Made by a program: the position numbers and the translations under genes. From the NCBI RefSeq assembly GCF_007644045.2, contig NZ_VMDW02000076.1, forward strand, positions 62,001-126,000: a DNA stretch of 64,000 nt, written 5' to 3'. Shown here one piece after another: positions 1 through 9,661 of this stretch (positions are counted from its first letter, which is position 1; each line of letters opens with the position of its first letter). This DNA comes from Vogesella urethralis. Lineage in GTDB: Bacteria; Pseudomonadota; Gammaproteobacteria; Burkholderiales; Chromobacteriaceae. The notes under the pieces were generated by a model that saw only the letters and a list, made by a program, of their open reading frames with translations, ran no database searches and was not told the DNA's origin.

Positions 1-419
1 ACGGCGCACACCGGCAGGCCGCTGGCTTCTGCCAGCGAGCGCACCGCCAACGGCCGGCTGGCGGCGCGGTACAGCAGGGTTTGATCGGTGAACAGCGGGC
101 CGATCCAGCGGTACAAGGGTTCGCGCTCCGGCGTGCGGAACTGGCCGATCAGCAGCACCGGCTGCGGCAGCCCCAGTAGCTGGATGCCGCGTGTCATCGG
201 CACTTCACGTACGGTGTAGGGGCGCGGCTGGCCGGCCAGCAGGCGCAGGGTCAGCGCCAGGCTGAACGCGCGCATGCCGCCGCCGGGCAGCGGTTTGAGC
301 TGGCCGTCGTGCAGCTCGGCAGCACCATCCAGGCTATGGGCAAACACTTCCAGCGGTTCGCCTGCCTGGGCCAGGCCTGCCAGAACGTATAGCAGGCCGG
401 CCAGCAATCTTGCGATCAT
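1..419 (-). CDS. Periplasmic solute-binding (SBP_bac_3-like) protein, 3' end outside window
   Basis: Reads leftwards from an ATG at 417-419 and runs off the left edge, so about 139 residues are visible. The start [21 protein letters not shown] is a signal peptide with a cleavage site near residue 19. The mature part has the pattern of small substrate-binding-like domains ([29 protein letters not shown]). The start codon overlaps the stop of the chemoreceptor gene in an ATGA, so the two are translationally coupled. Inference: the protein may deliver a ligand to that chemoreceptor or act with it. No transporter permease is visible, and the assignment to the amino-acid-binding family is by look only. 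Confidence 0.6.
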   Translation of the reverse strand, partial: MIARLLAGLLYVLAGLAQAGEPLEVFAHSLDGAAELHDGQLKPLPGGGMRAFSLALTLRLLAGQPRPYTVREVPMTRGIQLLGLPQPVLLIGQFRTPEREPLYRWIGPLFTDQTLLYRAASRPLAVRSLAEASGLPVCA

Positions 420-2026
420 GTACGGAAGCGGTTCACCGCCGCACGCAGCGCTTCCGCCTGCTGGTGAATGGCGTCCACTTCATGGACGGCATGACGTGCC
501 GACGACAGCGCGTCTTCCACCACGCCGGCCACTTGCTCCACACTGCCGGCGATGCTGGTGCCGGCCTTGCTTTGCTCGGCCATGGCCTGCGCTACCGAGC
601 GGATGCGCGACAGCGAATCCTGGGCACGATGGTTGATGGTCTGCAGCGCCGACGACGCTTCCTGCACCCGTGCCACGCCCTGCTCTACCACCGGGGCAAT
701 GCTCTGCACCTGGCCAGACACGGTGCCGGTATCGGCCACCACCGCCTGCACAATGGTGCCGATCTCGTCGGTAGCCAGCGCGGTACGCTCGGCCAGCTTG
801 CGCACTTCGTCGGCCACTACGGCAAAACCGCGGCCGGTTTCGCCGGCACGGGCGGCTTCGATGGCGGCGTTCAGTGCCAGCAGGTTGGTCTGGTTGGCAA
901 TCTCGCGGATGGTTTCGGCAATGCCGCTGATGTTGCGAGTACGCTCCGACAGCGACTGTACCTGGGTATTCACTTCGCCTACCTGGCTGGCGATCAGTTC
1001 GATATGGCGGCTGGCTTCGGCGGTCAGCGTGCTGCCGCTGGCCGCTTCTTCCACCGTGTGTACGGCGTCGTTTTCGTTGTCGCGGGCGCTGGCGGTCACG
1101 TGGTCGATACTGACCGACAGCTGCTCGATGGCCGCCGCTGCCGACGAGGTGGACTCGCTGGCATTGTGCGACACGCTTTGCAGGTGGCCCATGTGCTGCT
1201 TGAGCTGGTTGCCGGCGTCGGCAATGTCGTGGCTGCCCTGACGGATCTCGCCGATGATCTGCACCAGCTTGTGCTGCATGGTACGCATGCTGCCCAGCAG
1301 GCTGTGCTCGGGGCCATTGACGTCAATCTGCTCGGTCAGATCGCCATCGGCGATGCGGCGCACCACCCCGGCAGCGTAGGCCGGGTCGCCGCCCAACGAA
1401 CGCAGGATGCTGCGCGACAGCAGCCAGGCCAGTACGGCGACTGCGGCGACGCCGATGATGACGAAAGCCAGCATCAGGCGCGCGGCGTGCCAGAACGCCT
1501 CGTCGATATCGTCAACAAAAAAGCCGGTACCGATCACCCAGCCCCAGGGCTGGGCACGCACCACACCGTTCAGTTTGGGGATATCGACATCGCTGCCGGG
1601 CCGCGCCGCCACCACGTACACCAGGCCATACTGCGCCTTGCTCAGCGCCTCGGCGTACACCTCCACCGAGGTGCGGCCGTCCGGGCCCTTGCCACCGTCG
1701 TCATACTTGCCGATACGCGAGGTTTTGGGGTGGTACAGCATCACGTTGCCGCTATCACGGACGAAGTAGTACATCTCCTTGGTGGCCACATGGCCCAGCG
1801 CCGTCAGCGCCTGCTTTTTGGCCTCCGCTTCGGACAGTTTGCCTTCCTGCACCAGTTGCGCATTGCGCGCCACAATGTTTTCAGCAATCTGCAGCAGCTG
1901 CGTAATCTGCAGTTCTTTCTCGTGCAGCAGGTCCTGTTTCTTGAAATACAGCGACATGCCACCCAGCAGCAGCAAACCGAACAGGCTGACGGCGGTGAGG
2001 ATGGCAAGGCGGGTGGATAGCTTCAT
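416..2026 (-). CDS. Methyl-accepting chemotaxis protein with single Cache sensor domain
   Basis: 536 residues. Order: cytoplasmic start, membrane helix about 7-28, periplasmic single-Cache domain about 30-185 ([15 protein letters not shown] and [15 protein letters not shown] are typical sCache elements), second helix about 188-208, HAMP, then a long coiled-coil signalling domain. The hairpin tip ([20 protein letters not shown], about 380-425) contacts CheA/CheW. The C-terminus (VNRFRT) lacks a CheR-tethering pentapeptide. The ATG at 2026 is chosen because GGAG lies 7 nt upstream; an upstream in-frame start would add only 11 residues without a ribosome site. A ligand cannot be read from sequence, though sCache domains often bind small carboxylates. 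Confidence 0.95.
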   Translation of the reverse strand: MKLSTRLAILTAVSLFGLLLLGGMSLYFKKQDLLHEKELQITQLLQIAENIVARNAQLVQEGKLSEAEAKKQALTALGHVATKEMYYFVRDSGNVMLYHPKTSRIGKYDDGGKGPDGRTSVEVYAEALSKAQYGLVYVVAARPGSDVDIPKLNGVVRAQPWGWVIGTGFFVDDIDEAFWHAARLMLAFVIIGVAAVAVLAWLLSRSILRSLGGDPAYAAGVVRRIADGDLTEQIDVNGPEHSLLGSMRTMQHKLVQIIGEIRQGSHDIADAGNQLKQHMGHLQSVSHNASESTSSAAAAIEQLSVSIDHVTASARDNENDAVHTVEEAASGSTLTAEASRHIELIASQVGEVNTQVQSLSERTRNISGIAETIREIANQTNLLALNAAIEAARAGETGRGFAVVADEVRKLAERTALATDEIGTIVQAVVADTGTVSGQVQSIAPVVEQGVARVQEASSALQTINHRAQDSLSRIRSVAQAMAEQSKAGTSIAGSVEQVAGVVEDALSSARHAVHEVDAIHQQAEALRAAVNRFRT

Positions 2027-2217
2027 GGTGTACTCCGTGATTATCGTTATGTTGGTCACTGGTCAGGGGGATGTAAGCAGAGGACGTACCGGCACTCAAT
2101 TGGGGATGTCGGCAGTCACATTTTTATTGCCATTGCTGTGGTATGAACCAGCGCGGTGCATTAGGCAAGCCAGGGGGCACCATGATGAGCACTGTAGCTG
2201 TCAGCAAGCTTTCAATA

Positions 2218-2261
2218 GACAACGCGGGCAGCTGACCGAAAGTGCAGCTGCCCGCGTTGTC
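2218..2261 (-). terminator. Strong hairpin between chemoreceptor and DUF748 genes
   Basis: A perfect 17-bp inverted repeat (arms 2218-2234 and 2245-2261, 10-nt loop) just past the stop codon of the leftward DUF748 gene. There is no clear U-tract, so it may act as a Rho-assisted or mRNA-stabilising 3' end. It also isolates the chemoreceptor promoter, which lies between it and 2027. Confidence 0.6.
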
Positions 2262-2283
2262 TGTGCCGCAGTGTGACGTGGTT

Positions 2284-5200
2284 TTATTGCAATTTCAGCA
2301 GCAGCGGCACGCCGTCGGCGCTGGCGCGGCCCGCCTGCGGCGGCAAGAGCGTGATGCGCTCGGCCAGCGCCGGCTGTGCGGCCAACAAGAGCTGACGGGC
2401 GGCGCGGGCGCGGGCGTCGGCCAGCGCTTGCAGCGCCTTGTCGTCTACCTTGCGGGCGGCCAGCAGTTCTGTGCGCATGGCCTGCGCCCGCGCCGGGGTG
2501 TCGGCGGTGGTGGCCACACGCTTGAGCCAGGCTATACGACCGAACTGCACACTGTAGGCGTCGCCGACCGCACTGCGCACCGCCGGGTCACCCAGGTCGG
2601 GCACCGGTAGCGGCTCGTCGGCGTGCAGCTTGTACGCGGCACGCTGCAGGATGTCGCGGTCCACCTGCTGCCGTACCAGCGCAGCCACGTCGGCGTCGGC
2701 ATCGTAGCCGCCGCCCAGCGCCAGGCTCAGCTTGGGCCGCTTGGCCAGTACCTCGGCCAGCTTGTGCAGTTTTTCGCGCTCTGGCGGCGGGATGCGGTCG
2801 TCGCCAGCGTCGGCATAGATCTCGTCAAAGCCTTCGCCGCCAAACAGCGCCCGGAACGGCGCAGTGGCCACCTTCACCAGCACATTGCGCAGCGCCTGCC
2901 ACACCAGGTGGCCGTAGCTGAAGTCCGGCGCGTCCAGGCTGCCGGCCACCGGCAGCGACAGGTCGATGCGCCCGTCGCTGTCTTCCAGAATGGCCACGGC
3001 CAGCCGCAATGGCAGACGCGTGCCTTGGTAGTCGGCCACTTCCTCGCCCAGCTGGATGTTGTCCACCACCATGCGGTTGTCGCCCTTCAACTGGCGGTCT
3101 TGCAGCAGGTAGCGCAGCTCGGTGCCCAGACGGCCGTCGGTAATCTTCCAGCCGGCAAAGGTCATCGCGTACGGGTTGAGGCTGCCCAGCGGGATGTTGC
3201 GGAAATTCAGCGCCATGTCCAGATCGCGGGTGACGTCCAGCGGCGACAGGCTGCCGCGGATGCGCACGTCGCCGTATTGGTCGACGCGGCCATCCAGCGC
3301 TACCGTGCCACGACGGCCCGGCTGGCTGGACAAGCCCAGCACCGTGCCGGACAGGCTATGGATACGGGTACCGAACGCCGGGTTCAGGCCGCGATCGGCA
3401 AAATCCAGCCGCGCGTCACGCACCCGCACCGCCCGCACGTCCACCACAGGTACCGCTGCCGGTTTGGCGGCGGGGTTGGCCGCAACTGGTGCGGTGGCGG
3501 TGGCAGGCTTCGGTTTCAGTACGTGGGCAAAGTTGGGTACCCGCTGTTCGTCCAGGATAAAGCGCAGCTGCGGTGCCACCAGCCGCACGTCGCCCACGCT
3601 GATGCGCTGCGGCCGCGCGCGGATGCCGTCCAGCTGCAGGCGCTGCCAGCCCAGCAGCGGCTCGCGCTGGCCGGGTTCGTACAAGGCCAAGCGGGCCAGC
3701 GCCAGCTGGCCGTCAGCCTGCCAGCGCTGCGCTCGCCAGCTGCCTTTTACTTTTGCCGACAGCTCGCCGCCGCCAAAGCGCAGCGTGGTGGCGTCCAGCG
3801 CGTACGGCGCCACGCCTTGTAGCGGCAGGTTGCGGGCGTCCAGCGTGGCGGTAACGTCTTGCAGGTTGGCCGCCAGCCGCGCCTGCAGCGCCAGTTGGCC
3901 GCGGCCCAGCCGCGACTGCCAGTCCAGCGCAAAACCCTGCTGCGGGTTGCCTTGCAGCGTGGCCTGGTCGATTGCCAGTTGCAGCGCCACCGGCTGCGCG
4001 GTGGTGGCGTCGCGCCAGCGCAGCTGGCTGTCACTCAGCGTCAGTTGCGGGTACTGCAGTTGCCAGGCCGGTGCCGGCGCACTATCCGCGCTGCCGGTTA
4101 CGGCCACGGCTGCCGGCTGCGGGTGGCGACGCAGCAGGCGTTGCCAATCCAGCTCGCCCTGCTTGTTACGCGCGGCGGCCAGCTGCAAGCCGCGCAGCTG
4201 GATGTCGCCGACGACCAGCTGGCGCCGGGCCACATCGGCACTGCTGGCGGCCACGTCCAGCGCTGCCAGGCGGGCCTGGGCCGGTTGGCGGCCGCTAGCC
4301 AGCGCCAGATCGCGCAGCGCCAGCGTGGCTTTATCCAGTTTGACGCCGCCAGCGGCGTCGATAGCCAGCGATGCCTGCAAGCGTTGCAGTGTCAGGCTGG
4401 CGCTAAGCGGGCTGACAAAGCGCTGGTCGGTAGCTTTCAATTGCCAGTTCTGCAGGGTGATGGCCGGCAGCTGCAGCTGCCAGCCGGGGCCGGCGGCAGG
4501 CTTGACGGCCGGCTTGGCAGCAGCGCTGGCCGGTGCGGCGGGCGGCAAGGCGGCCAGCCAGTCGGCGCGGCCGTGGCGGTCCAGCACCGTGGCCAGCTCG
4601 GCTCCGCTGAGCGTCAGCTGGCGAAGGGCCAGCCGGCGCGAGGCCAGGTCGAACTGGCCGCCGTCCAGCGTCAGGCTGGCCAGTTTCAGCGGGCTGCCGC
4701 TACCCGGCGCCTGTAGCGCCAGCCCTTGTAGCTTGGCAGCAAAACCGTGGCTGGCCAGTTGCAGCGTCTTGCCCTTGAGGTCAAAGCGGTACGGCACGCG
4801 CAGGCCCAGCTTGCCGGCCGGCGCGGCCAACTTCAGGTACGGCTGCACATACGGCCACAGGCCGGCCAGCGTCAGGTCGCGCACGGTCAGCACACCGTCG
4901 GACTGCAACGGTTGCAGTTGCAGGCTGCCCTGCCAGTCCAGCTGCGTGCCGTCGTCCAGCGCGGCCGCCAGCCGGTAACGGCCGTCGCTGCCGGGCAAGG
5001 TGGACAGGTCTTTCAGCTGCAGGTCCAGCGGCAATACCTGGCGGTGCAGGCCGCCGGCCAGCGCGTCCTTCAACTGGACCTCGCCACGGTGGATGGCCAG
5101 GCGGGCGATCAGCAGCTTCACCGGCTCGCTGTCTTTGGGCTCGGCCTTGGCCGGGCCGGCAGCGTCGGCGGCAAAGCGCGCCCAGTTCCACTGCCCGGCT

Positions 5201-5610
5201 GCGTCGCGACGGGCCAGCAGCTGCGGCGCCTCCAGCGTCAGTTCGGCCAGCGATACCCGCCCCAACAACAGCGGCAGCGCGTCGGCGTCTACCACCAGCC
5301 GCTTGGCGGCCAGCAAGACGCTGCCGTCGCGGTCGGTCAGGCGGATATCGCCCAGCGTCAGCCGCAGCGCCCACGGCTCGAAGCGCACCTCGCCCAGCGT
5401 AAGCTGGCGGCCGATACCCTGCGCCCACTGGGCAGCGTAGTGCTGCACCAGTTTGGGGACGGCGGCCCAGCTGGCCGCAGCCAGCACGGCGACGCTGGCG
5501 GTGCTCCACAGCAGGCGGCGCGGCCAGGGCGAGGAAGGGGCAGAGGTGGGCGGCGTGGTTTCGGTCATCGGGTAGCAGGCAGAAAAAGCGGATGGGGCGT
5601 CACAAGACAT
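2284..5610 (-). CDS. Large AsmA-like DUF748 domain protein
   Basis: 1108 residues. After a Pro/Ser-rich cytoplasmic stretch there is one membrane helix (about residues 30-52), then a very long periplasmic region rich in repeated beta-strand units (LTLGDIRLTDRDG, LQLKDLSTLPG, LSGTVLGLSSQPG) typical of AsmA/DUF748 proteins. These are thought to form bridge-like beta-grooves that move lipids or affect outer-membrane biogenesis. A C-terminal segment (about 960-1100) resembles the OmpA-like appendage often found in this family. Start choice is uncertain: the ATG at 5610 and one at 5568 (MTETTPP) both lack a good ribosome site. It is a single-gene unit ending in a strong hairpin. Confidence 0.85.
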   Translation of the reverse strand: MSCDAPSAFSACYPMTETTPPTSAPSSPWPRRLLWSTASVAVLAAASWAAVPKLVQHYAAQWAQGIGRQLTLGEVRFEPWALRLTLGDIRLTDRDGSVLLAAKRLVVDADALPLLLGRVSLAELTLEAPQLLARRDAAGQWNWARFAADAAGPAKAEPKDSEPVKLLIARLAIHRGEVQLKDALAGGLHRQVLPLDLQLKDLSTLPGSDGRYRLAAALDDGTQLDWQGSLQLQPLQSDGVLTVRDLTLAGLWPYVQPYLKLAAPAGKLGLRVPYRFDLKGKTLQLASHGFAAKLQGLALQAPGSGSPLKLASLTLDGGQFDLASRRLALRQLTLSGAELATVLDRHGRADWLAALPPAAPASAAAKPAVKPAAGPGWQLQLPAITLQNWQLKATDQRFVSPLSASLTLQRLQASLAIDAAGGVKLDKATLALRDLALASGRQPAQARLAALDVAASSADVARRQLVVGDIQLRGLQLAAARNKQGELDWQRLLRRHPQPAAVAVTGSADSAPAPAWQLQYPQLTLSDSQLRWRDATTAQPVALQLAIDQATLQGNPQQGFALDWQSRLGRGQLALQARLAANLQDVTATLDARNLPLQGVAPYALDATTLRFGGGELSAKVKGSWRAQRWQADGQLALARLALYEPGQREPLLGWQRLQLDGIRARPQRISVGDVRLVAPQLRFILDEQRVPNFAHVLKPKPATATAPVAANPAAKPAAVPVVDVRAVRVRDARLDFADRGLNPAFGTRIHSLSGTVLGLSSQPGRRGTVALDGRVDQYGDVRIRGSLSPLDVTRDLDMALNFRNIPLGSLNPYAMTFAGWKITDGRLGTELRYLLQDRQLKGDNRMVVDNIQLGEEVADYQGTRLPLRLAVAILEDSDGRIDLSLPVAGSLDAPDFSYGHLVWQALRNVLVKVATAPFRALFGGEGFDEIYADAGDDRIPPPEREKLHKLAEVLAKRPKLSLALGGGYDADADVAALVRQQVDRDILQRAAYKLHADEPLPVPDLGDPAVRSAVGDAYSVQFGRIAWLKRVATTADTPARAQAMRTELLAARKVDDKALQALADARARAARQLLLAAQPALAERITLLPPQAGRASADGVPLLLKLQ

Positions 5611-5753
5611 GGCCCCGATCTTGCTGAAAGGGCAATGCGTACAAGCGTTTGCCTCATTCTATAACTTTTCCCGGCTGGAATTGTGTCGGAAGCGTAAGCC
5701 CAAACCATAAAGGCTTGCCTCGACGCGGTCCGTCCCCTTGCAGGAGCCCGCCC

Positions 5754-7094
5754 ATGAATGATGCCCAAACCATCCAGCGCTGGCTGGACGAACACCACAT
5801 CACCGAAGTGGAATGCCTGATACCGGACATGACCGGCCTGGCGCGCGGCAAGATCGTGCCACGCCACAAGTACAACGCCGCCGAAGGCCTGCGCCTGCCG
5901 GAGGCGGTACTGATGATGACGGTCACCGGCGACTACCCGGAGCAGGACTTTACCGCCCCCGCCGACCCCGACATGCGGCTGATCCCCGACGCCGGCACGC
6001 TGCGCCCGGTGCCGTGGGCCAAGGAACCCACCGCCCAGATCATCCACGACTGCGTCAATTTCGACGGCACGCCGGCAGCGCTGTCGCCGCGCAATGTGCT
6101 CAAACGCATCCTCAAGCTGTACGAACAACAAGGCTGGAAGCCGATTGTGGCGCCGGAAATGGAGTTTTACCTGGTGCAGCTGGAGCCGGACGAAGACATG
6201 CCGCTCAAGCCGCCGGTGGGCCGCACGCGCCGCACCGAGGCCGGCATGCAAAGCTTCAGCATCGATGCGGTGAACGAATACGACGACATCTTCGACGTGA
6301 TGTACGACTGGTGCCAGGCGCAGGGGCTGGCGCTGGACACGCTGATCCACGAGATGGGCACCGCGCAGATGGAGATCAACCTGGACCACGGCGACCCGCT
6401 GGCGCTGGCCGACCAGGTGTTCCTGTTCAAGCGCACCGTACGCGAGGTAGCCATCCGCAACAATATGTACGCCACCTTCATGGCCAAGCCGATGCAGGGC
6501 CAGCCCGGCAGCGCCATGCACATTCACCAGAGCGTGGTGGCGCTGGACGGCGGCCACAATATTTTCAGCCAGCCCGACGGCAACCCGTCGCCGGCGTTTT
6601 TCCACTTCATCGGCGGGCTGCAAACCTATCTGCCGGCGGCCATGCCGTTCTTCGCCCCCTACGTCAACAGCTACCGCCGGCTGTCGCGCTTTACCTCGGC
6701 GCCGATCAACCTGAGCTGGGGTTACGACAACCGCACCTGCAGCCTGCGCGTGCCGCACAGCGGCCCGGAAGCACGGCGCGTGGAAAACCGCCTGGCCGGC
6801 GTGGACGTCAACCCCTATCTGGCACTGGCCGCCAGCCTGGCCTGCGGCTACCTGGGCATGACGCAGGGCCTGCAGCCGGACGCACCGCTGGCCGGCAGCG
6901 CCTACGACCAGCCGCACCAGCTGCCGCGTCACCTCGACGACGCCATCGACCTGCTGATGAACTGCCAGCCGCTAGCCGAGCTGTTCGGCGAGCATTTCAT
7001 CCAGGCCTACAGCGCCATCAAGGAAGCCGAGTACGGTGAGTACTTCAACGTGATCAGCCCGTGGGAGCGGCGCTTTTTGCTGCTGCACGTGTAA
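5754..7094 (+). CDS. puuA: Glutamine synthetase family ligase, probably gamma-glutamylputrescine synthetase type
   Basis: 446 residues, the size of the PuuA/SpuI branch of the GS superfamily. Seen: the N-terminal beta-grasp (LIPDMTGLARGKIVP), the catalytic region with HEMGTAQMEINLDHGDPL, the ATP/ammonium-site element GSAMHIHQS, NSYRRL, and RVPHSGPEARRVENRLAGVD near the C-terminus. These enzymes ligate glutamate to putrescine or another amine using ATP, the first step of polyamine catabolism. No other puu gene is adjacent; beta-alanine degradation genes, a downstream fate of polyamines, lie about 44 kb away. AGGAG sits 8 nt before the ATG at 5754. GS family membership is certain, the exact amine is not. 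Confidence 0.85.
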   Translation: MNDAQTIQRWLDEHHITEVECLIPDMTGLARGKIVPRHKYNAAEGLRLPEAVLMMTVTGDYPEQDFTAPADPDMRLIPDAGTLRPVPWAKEPTAQIIHDCVNFDGTPAALSPRNVLKRILKLYEQQGWKPIVAPEMEFYLVQLEPDEDMPLKPPVGRTRRTEAGMQSFSIDAVNEYDDIFDVMYDWCQAQGLALDTLIHEMGTAQMEINLDHGDPLALADQVFLFKRTVREVAIRNNMYATFMAKPMQGQPGSAMHIHQSVVALDGGHNIFSQPDGNPSPAFFHFIGGLQTYLPAAMPFFAPYVNSYRRLSRFTSAPINLSWGYDNRTCSLRVPHSGPEARRVENRLAGVDVNPYLALAASLACGYLGMTQGLQPDAPLAGSAYDQPHQLPRHLDDAIDLLMNCQPLAELFGEHFIQAYSAIKEAEYGEYFNVISPWERRFLLLHV

Positions 7095-7113
7095 AGCGGG
7101 CGACCAATGACCC

Positions 7114-7144
7114 TGCGGCCAACCATGCAGCAAGGTTGGCCGCA
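7114..7144 (+). terminator. Inverted pair of GGTTGGCCGC words (terminator-like)
   Basis: Two copies of the recurrent word face each other (arms 7114-7124 and 7134-7144, 11 bp perfect, 9-nt loop) 20 bp after the stop of the GS-family gene. This is one of five such pairs in the window, all at gene 3' ends. There is no U-run. Confidence 0.6.
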
Positions 7145-7408
7145 TGCCTTGGCCCGGCGCCCCTCGGCACCGCAAACCGCTACCCGCCGCCGTTGGCAAC
7201 AGGGTGCTGCCGTTGACGATCTGCACGTCCTCACAACCTTGCCCTGGCGTGGCGCCACCCGGTGGGCGGCGGGCGGGTACTGCCCGAGCAAGCGCGTTCC
7301 CCGGCGCCGATCATTGCGCAGACAGCAATAGTCCCTTGCCCGGCACGACGATTCTGCTGCCGCCCGGCGTGGCACACACTGGCAGGTACACCGTTTCGGG
7401 AGACCACC
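7145..7408. other. Non-coding gap before the flavin/ferredoxin fusion gene
   Basis: With the preceding hairpin this makes a 314-bp gap. I see no credible gene. It is as GC-rich as the coding DNA and should hold the promoter of the gene at 7409; no clear -10/-35 pair stands out. Confidence 0.4.
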
Positions 7409-8980
7409 ATGCCACGCGCCTTCGCCACCCTCACCTTTACGCCGCACGTGAAAGCGGCGCAAACCCGCTACCACAGCCGCGACGCCAACCACGGTTTCGA
7501 GCTGGGGCCGGACAGCGGCGCTACGCTGGGCCCGGCCGAGGCAGAGTTCATCGCCGCCCGCGACAGCTGTTACCAGGCCACCAGCGGCAGTAACGGCTGG
7601 CCCTACGTGCAGCACCGCGGCGGCCCGGTCGGCTTTCTGCAGGTACTGGACGCGCACACGCTGGCCTACGCCGACTTTCGCGGCAATCGCCAGTACCTGT
7701 CGGTGGGTAACCTCGGTGGCAACCCGCGCATGGCGCTGATCCTGATGGACTACCCCAACCGCCGCCGGCTGAAGCTGTGGTGCGAAGCCCGCGTGGTGGA
7801 CGCCGCCGACGACCCGGCGCTGATGGCGCAACTGGAAAACCCCGCCTACCGCGCCCGCATCGAGCGCGCCATCGTACTGCAGGTCAACGCTTTCGACTGG
7901 AACTGCCCGCAGCACATCACGCCACGCTTCAGCGCAGCCGAGCACCACGCCGAGCTGGCGCCGCTACAGACCGAACTGGCCCGCTTACGCCAGCAGCTGG
8001 CCAGCCAGCAGCAGCGCCCCACCACGCTGGGCGACGGTCCGCTGCCGTTGCGGGTGCGCAGCGTCACCCGGCTGGCGCCACGCGTGCTGGGGCTGACGCT
8101 GGAACACGCCGATGGCGCCGCGCTGCCTGTTGCCGCCGCCGGCAGCCACCTGTCGCTGCCGGTGCTGCTGCCGGACGGCCGTAGCGGCTGGCGACCGTAC
8201 TCGCTGACCCGCATCCAGCCACAGCGCTACCAGTTGGCCATCCAACTGGCCGAAGACGGCCGTGGCGGCTCGCGCTACATCCACCAGCATTACGCGCCGG
8301 GCCTGCTGCTGCACTGCGCGCCACCGGCCGGCCACTTCCGGCTGCCAGCGGAAGCGGCCAAACCTGTGCTGCTGATTGCCGGCGGCATCGGCATTACGCC
8401 GCTCATGGCGATGGCGCGCCAGCTATGCGCGGCCGGCCAGCCGCCGCAGCTTTATTACAGCGGCCGCGGCAGCGACACGCTGGCCTTTATCGATGAACTG
8501 ACGGCCTTGCTGGGCGAGCGGCTGCACTGCCACGACAGCCGCCACGGCCAGCGGCTGGACCTGGCCGCGCTGCTGGCCGCGCAAAGCGACGATACCGAGG
8601 TGTACGCCTGCGGCCCGGCCGGCATGCTGGACGCGCTGCACGCCGCCACGCAGCAGCTGGGCTGGGCACCGGGCCGGCTGCACAGCGAGCGCTTCGAGGC
8701 CGACGCCAACCGGCCAGCGGCGCCGTTCACGCTGCAGCTGGCACGCAGCCAGCGCAGCATCGCCGTAGCCGCCGGTCAAAGCGTGCTGGCGGCGCTGGAC
8801 GCGCACGGCGTGCATCTGCCGCGCAGCTGCGAAAGCGGGCACTGCGGCACCTGCGTGGCCACGGTGCTGGCCGGTGAAGTAGACCACCGCGACAGCGTGC
8901 TTGGCCCGCAGCAGCAGCAAACCCGGATGTGCACCTGCGTATCCCGCGCGCAGCACGGCACCCTCACCCTCGACCTGTAA
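7409..8980 (+). CDS. Fusion of PNPOx-like flavoprotein, ferredoxin reductase and 2Fe-2S ferredoxin
   Basis: 523 residues with three modules. Residues 1-190 resemble the pyridoxamine-phosphate-oxidase-like FMN split barrel (SNGWPYVQHRGGPVGFLQVLD, FRGNRQYLSVGNL). A linker leads to an FAD/NAD(P) ferredoxin-reductase module (RPYSLTR for FAD; IAGGIGITPLMAMARQL for nucleotide; YACGPAGMLDAL). The C-terminal 85 residues are a plant-type 2Fe-2S ferredoxin with Cys spacing C-x4-C-x2-C (CESGHCGTC) and a final Cys in RMCTC. Such fusions are annotated as pyridoxamine-5'-phosphate-oxidase-like FAD-binding proteins and presumably carry electrons from NAD(P)H to the flavin barrel; the substrate is unknown. 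GGAG precedes the ATG; a GST gene follows 12 bp later, so they are co-transcribed. Confidence 0.88.
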   Translation: MPRAFATLTFTPHVKAAQTRYHSRDANHGFELGPDSGATLGPAEAEFIAARDSCYQATSGSNGWPYVQHRGGPVGFLQVLDAHTLAYADFRGNRQYLSVGNLGGNPRMALILMDYPNRRRLKLWCEARVVDAADDPALMAQLENPAYRARIERAIVLQVNAFDWNCPQHITPRFSAAEHHAELAPLQTELARLRQQLASQQQRPTTLGDGPLPLRVRSVTRLAPRVLGLTLEHADGAALPVAAAGSHLSLPVLLPDGRSGWRPYSLTRIQPQRYQLAIQLAEDGRGGSRYIHQHYAPGLLLHCAPPAGHFRLPAEAAKPVLLIAGGIGITPLMAMARQLCAAGQPPQLYYSGRGSDTLAFIDELTALLGERLHCHDSRHGQRLDLAALLAAQSDDTEVYACGPAGMLDALHAATQQLGWAPGRLHSERFEADANRPAAPFTLQLARSQRSIAVAAGQSVLAALDAHGVHLPRSCESGHCGTCVATVLAGEVDHRDSVLGPQQQQTRMCTCVSRAQHGTLTLDL

Positions 8981-8992
8981 ACGGAGACCACC

Positions 8993-9616
8993 ATGCTGAC
9001 ACTGTACGAATTCGCACTCTCGGGTAACTGCCACAAGGTGCGCCTGCTGCTATCGCTGCTGGGCGTACGCTATCAATCGCAGCCGGTAGACGCGGCGGCC
9101 CGGCAGCACAAAGCGGCCGGGTTTCTGGCGATGAACCCGCTGGGGCAGGTACCGGTGCTGTGCGATGGCGAACACTGTCTGCGCGACAGCCAGGCCATCC
9201 TGTGTTACCTGGCGCGCCGCTACGACGCCAGCGGGCTATGGCTGCCGCAGGACGCACTGGTTCAGGCCCGCATCGTGGGCTGGTTGTCGCTGGCAGCAGG
9301 CGAAGTCAGCCGCGGGCCGGCCGCGCTGCGCCTGCATTACAAATGGGGCCGCGCCATCGATACCACCGACGCCGAGGCTGCCACGCAGCAGGTACTGACG
9401 CTGCTGGAAGCCCGGCTGGGTGAGCATGACTGGCTGGCAGACACGCGGCCAACCATTGCCGACGTGGCGGTGCAGCCCTACCTGGCGCTGGCCGGCGAAG
9501 GGCGGGTAGCACTGGCGGCCTGGCCGGCTACCCGGCGCTGGCTGGCGCGCATGGCGGCGCTACCCGGCTACTGCGCGATGCCGGGTATGACCGACCCGGC
9601 AGCGCTGGCCGACTGA
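8993..9616 (+). CDS. Glutathione S-transferase family protein
   Basis: 207 residues, the usual GST length. The N-terminal thioredoxin fold shows LYEFALSGNCHKVRLLLSLLG (Ser near the GSH thiol), the cis-Pro loop NPLGQVPVL and the GSH-binding D/E-S element RDSQAILCYLARRY. The helical domain follows, with TIADVAVQPYL as the N-capping motif of helix 6. It starts 12 bp after the electron-transfer fusion gene with GGAG upstream, so the pair probably forms one redox or detoxification operon. The LysR gene downstream is convergent. Substrate unknown. Confidence 0.9.
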   Translation: MLTLYEFALSGNCHKVRLLLSLLGVRYQSQPVDAAARQHKAAGFLAMNPLGQVPVLCDGEHCLRDSQAILCYLARRYDASGLWLPQDALVQARIVGWLSLAAGEVSRGPAALRLHYKWGRAIDTTDAEAATQQVLTLLEARLGEHDWLADTRPTIADVAVQPYLALAGEGRVALAAWPATRRWLARMAALPGYCAMPGMTDPAALAD

Positions 9617-9661
9617 CCCACGGGCATGACGGGCGGCAGCCATGGCCGTTCGCCCACCCAC

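Noticed and set aside
410-2020. 536-codon open frame on the plus strand opposite the chemoreceptor
   Set aside because: Composition is His/Arg/Gln-rich without domain sense; it is the usual antisense shadow of a GC-rich gene. The minus strand encodes a clear MCP.
2027-2100. Possible sigma-28 promoter (CGATAA-type -10) before the chemoreceptor
   Set aside because: The -10-like CGATAA is there, but I find no matching TAAA at the right distance, so I do not annotate it.
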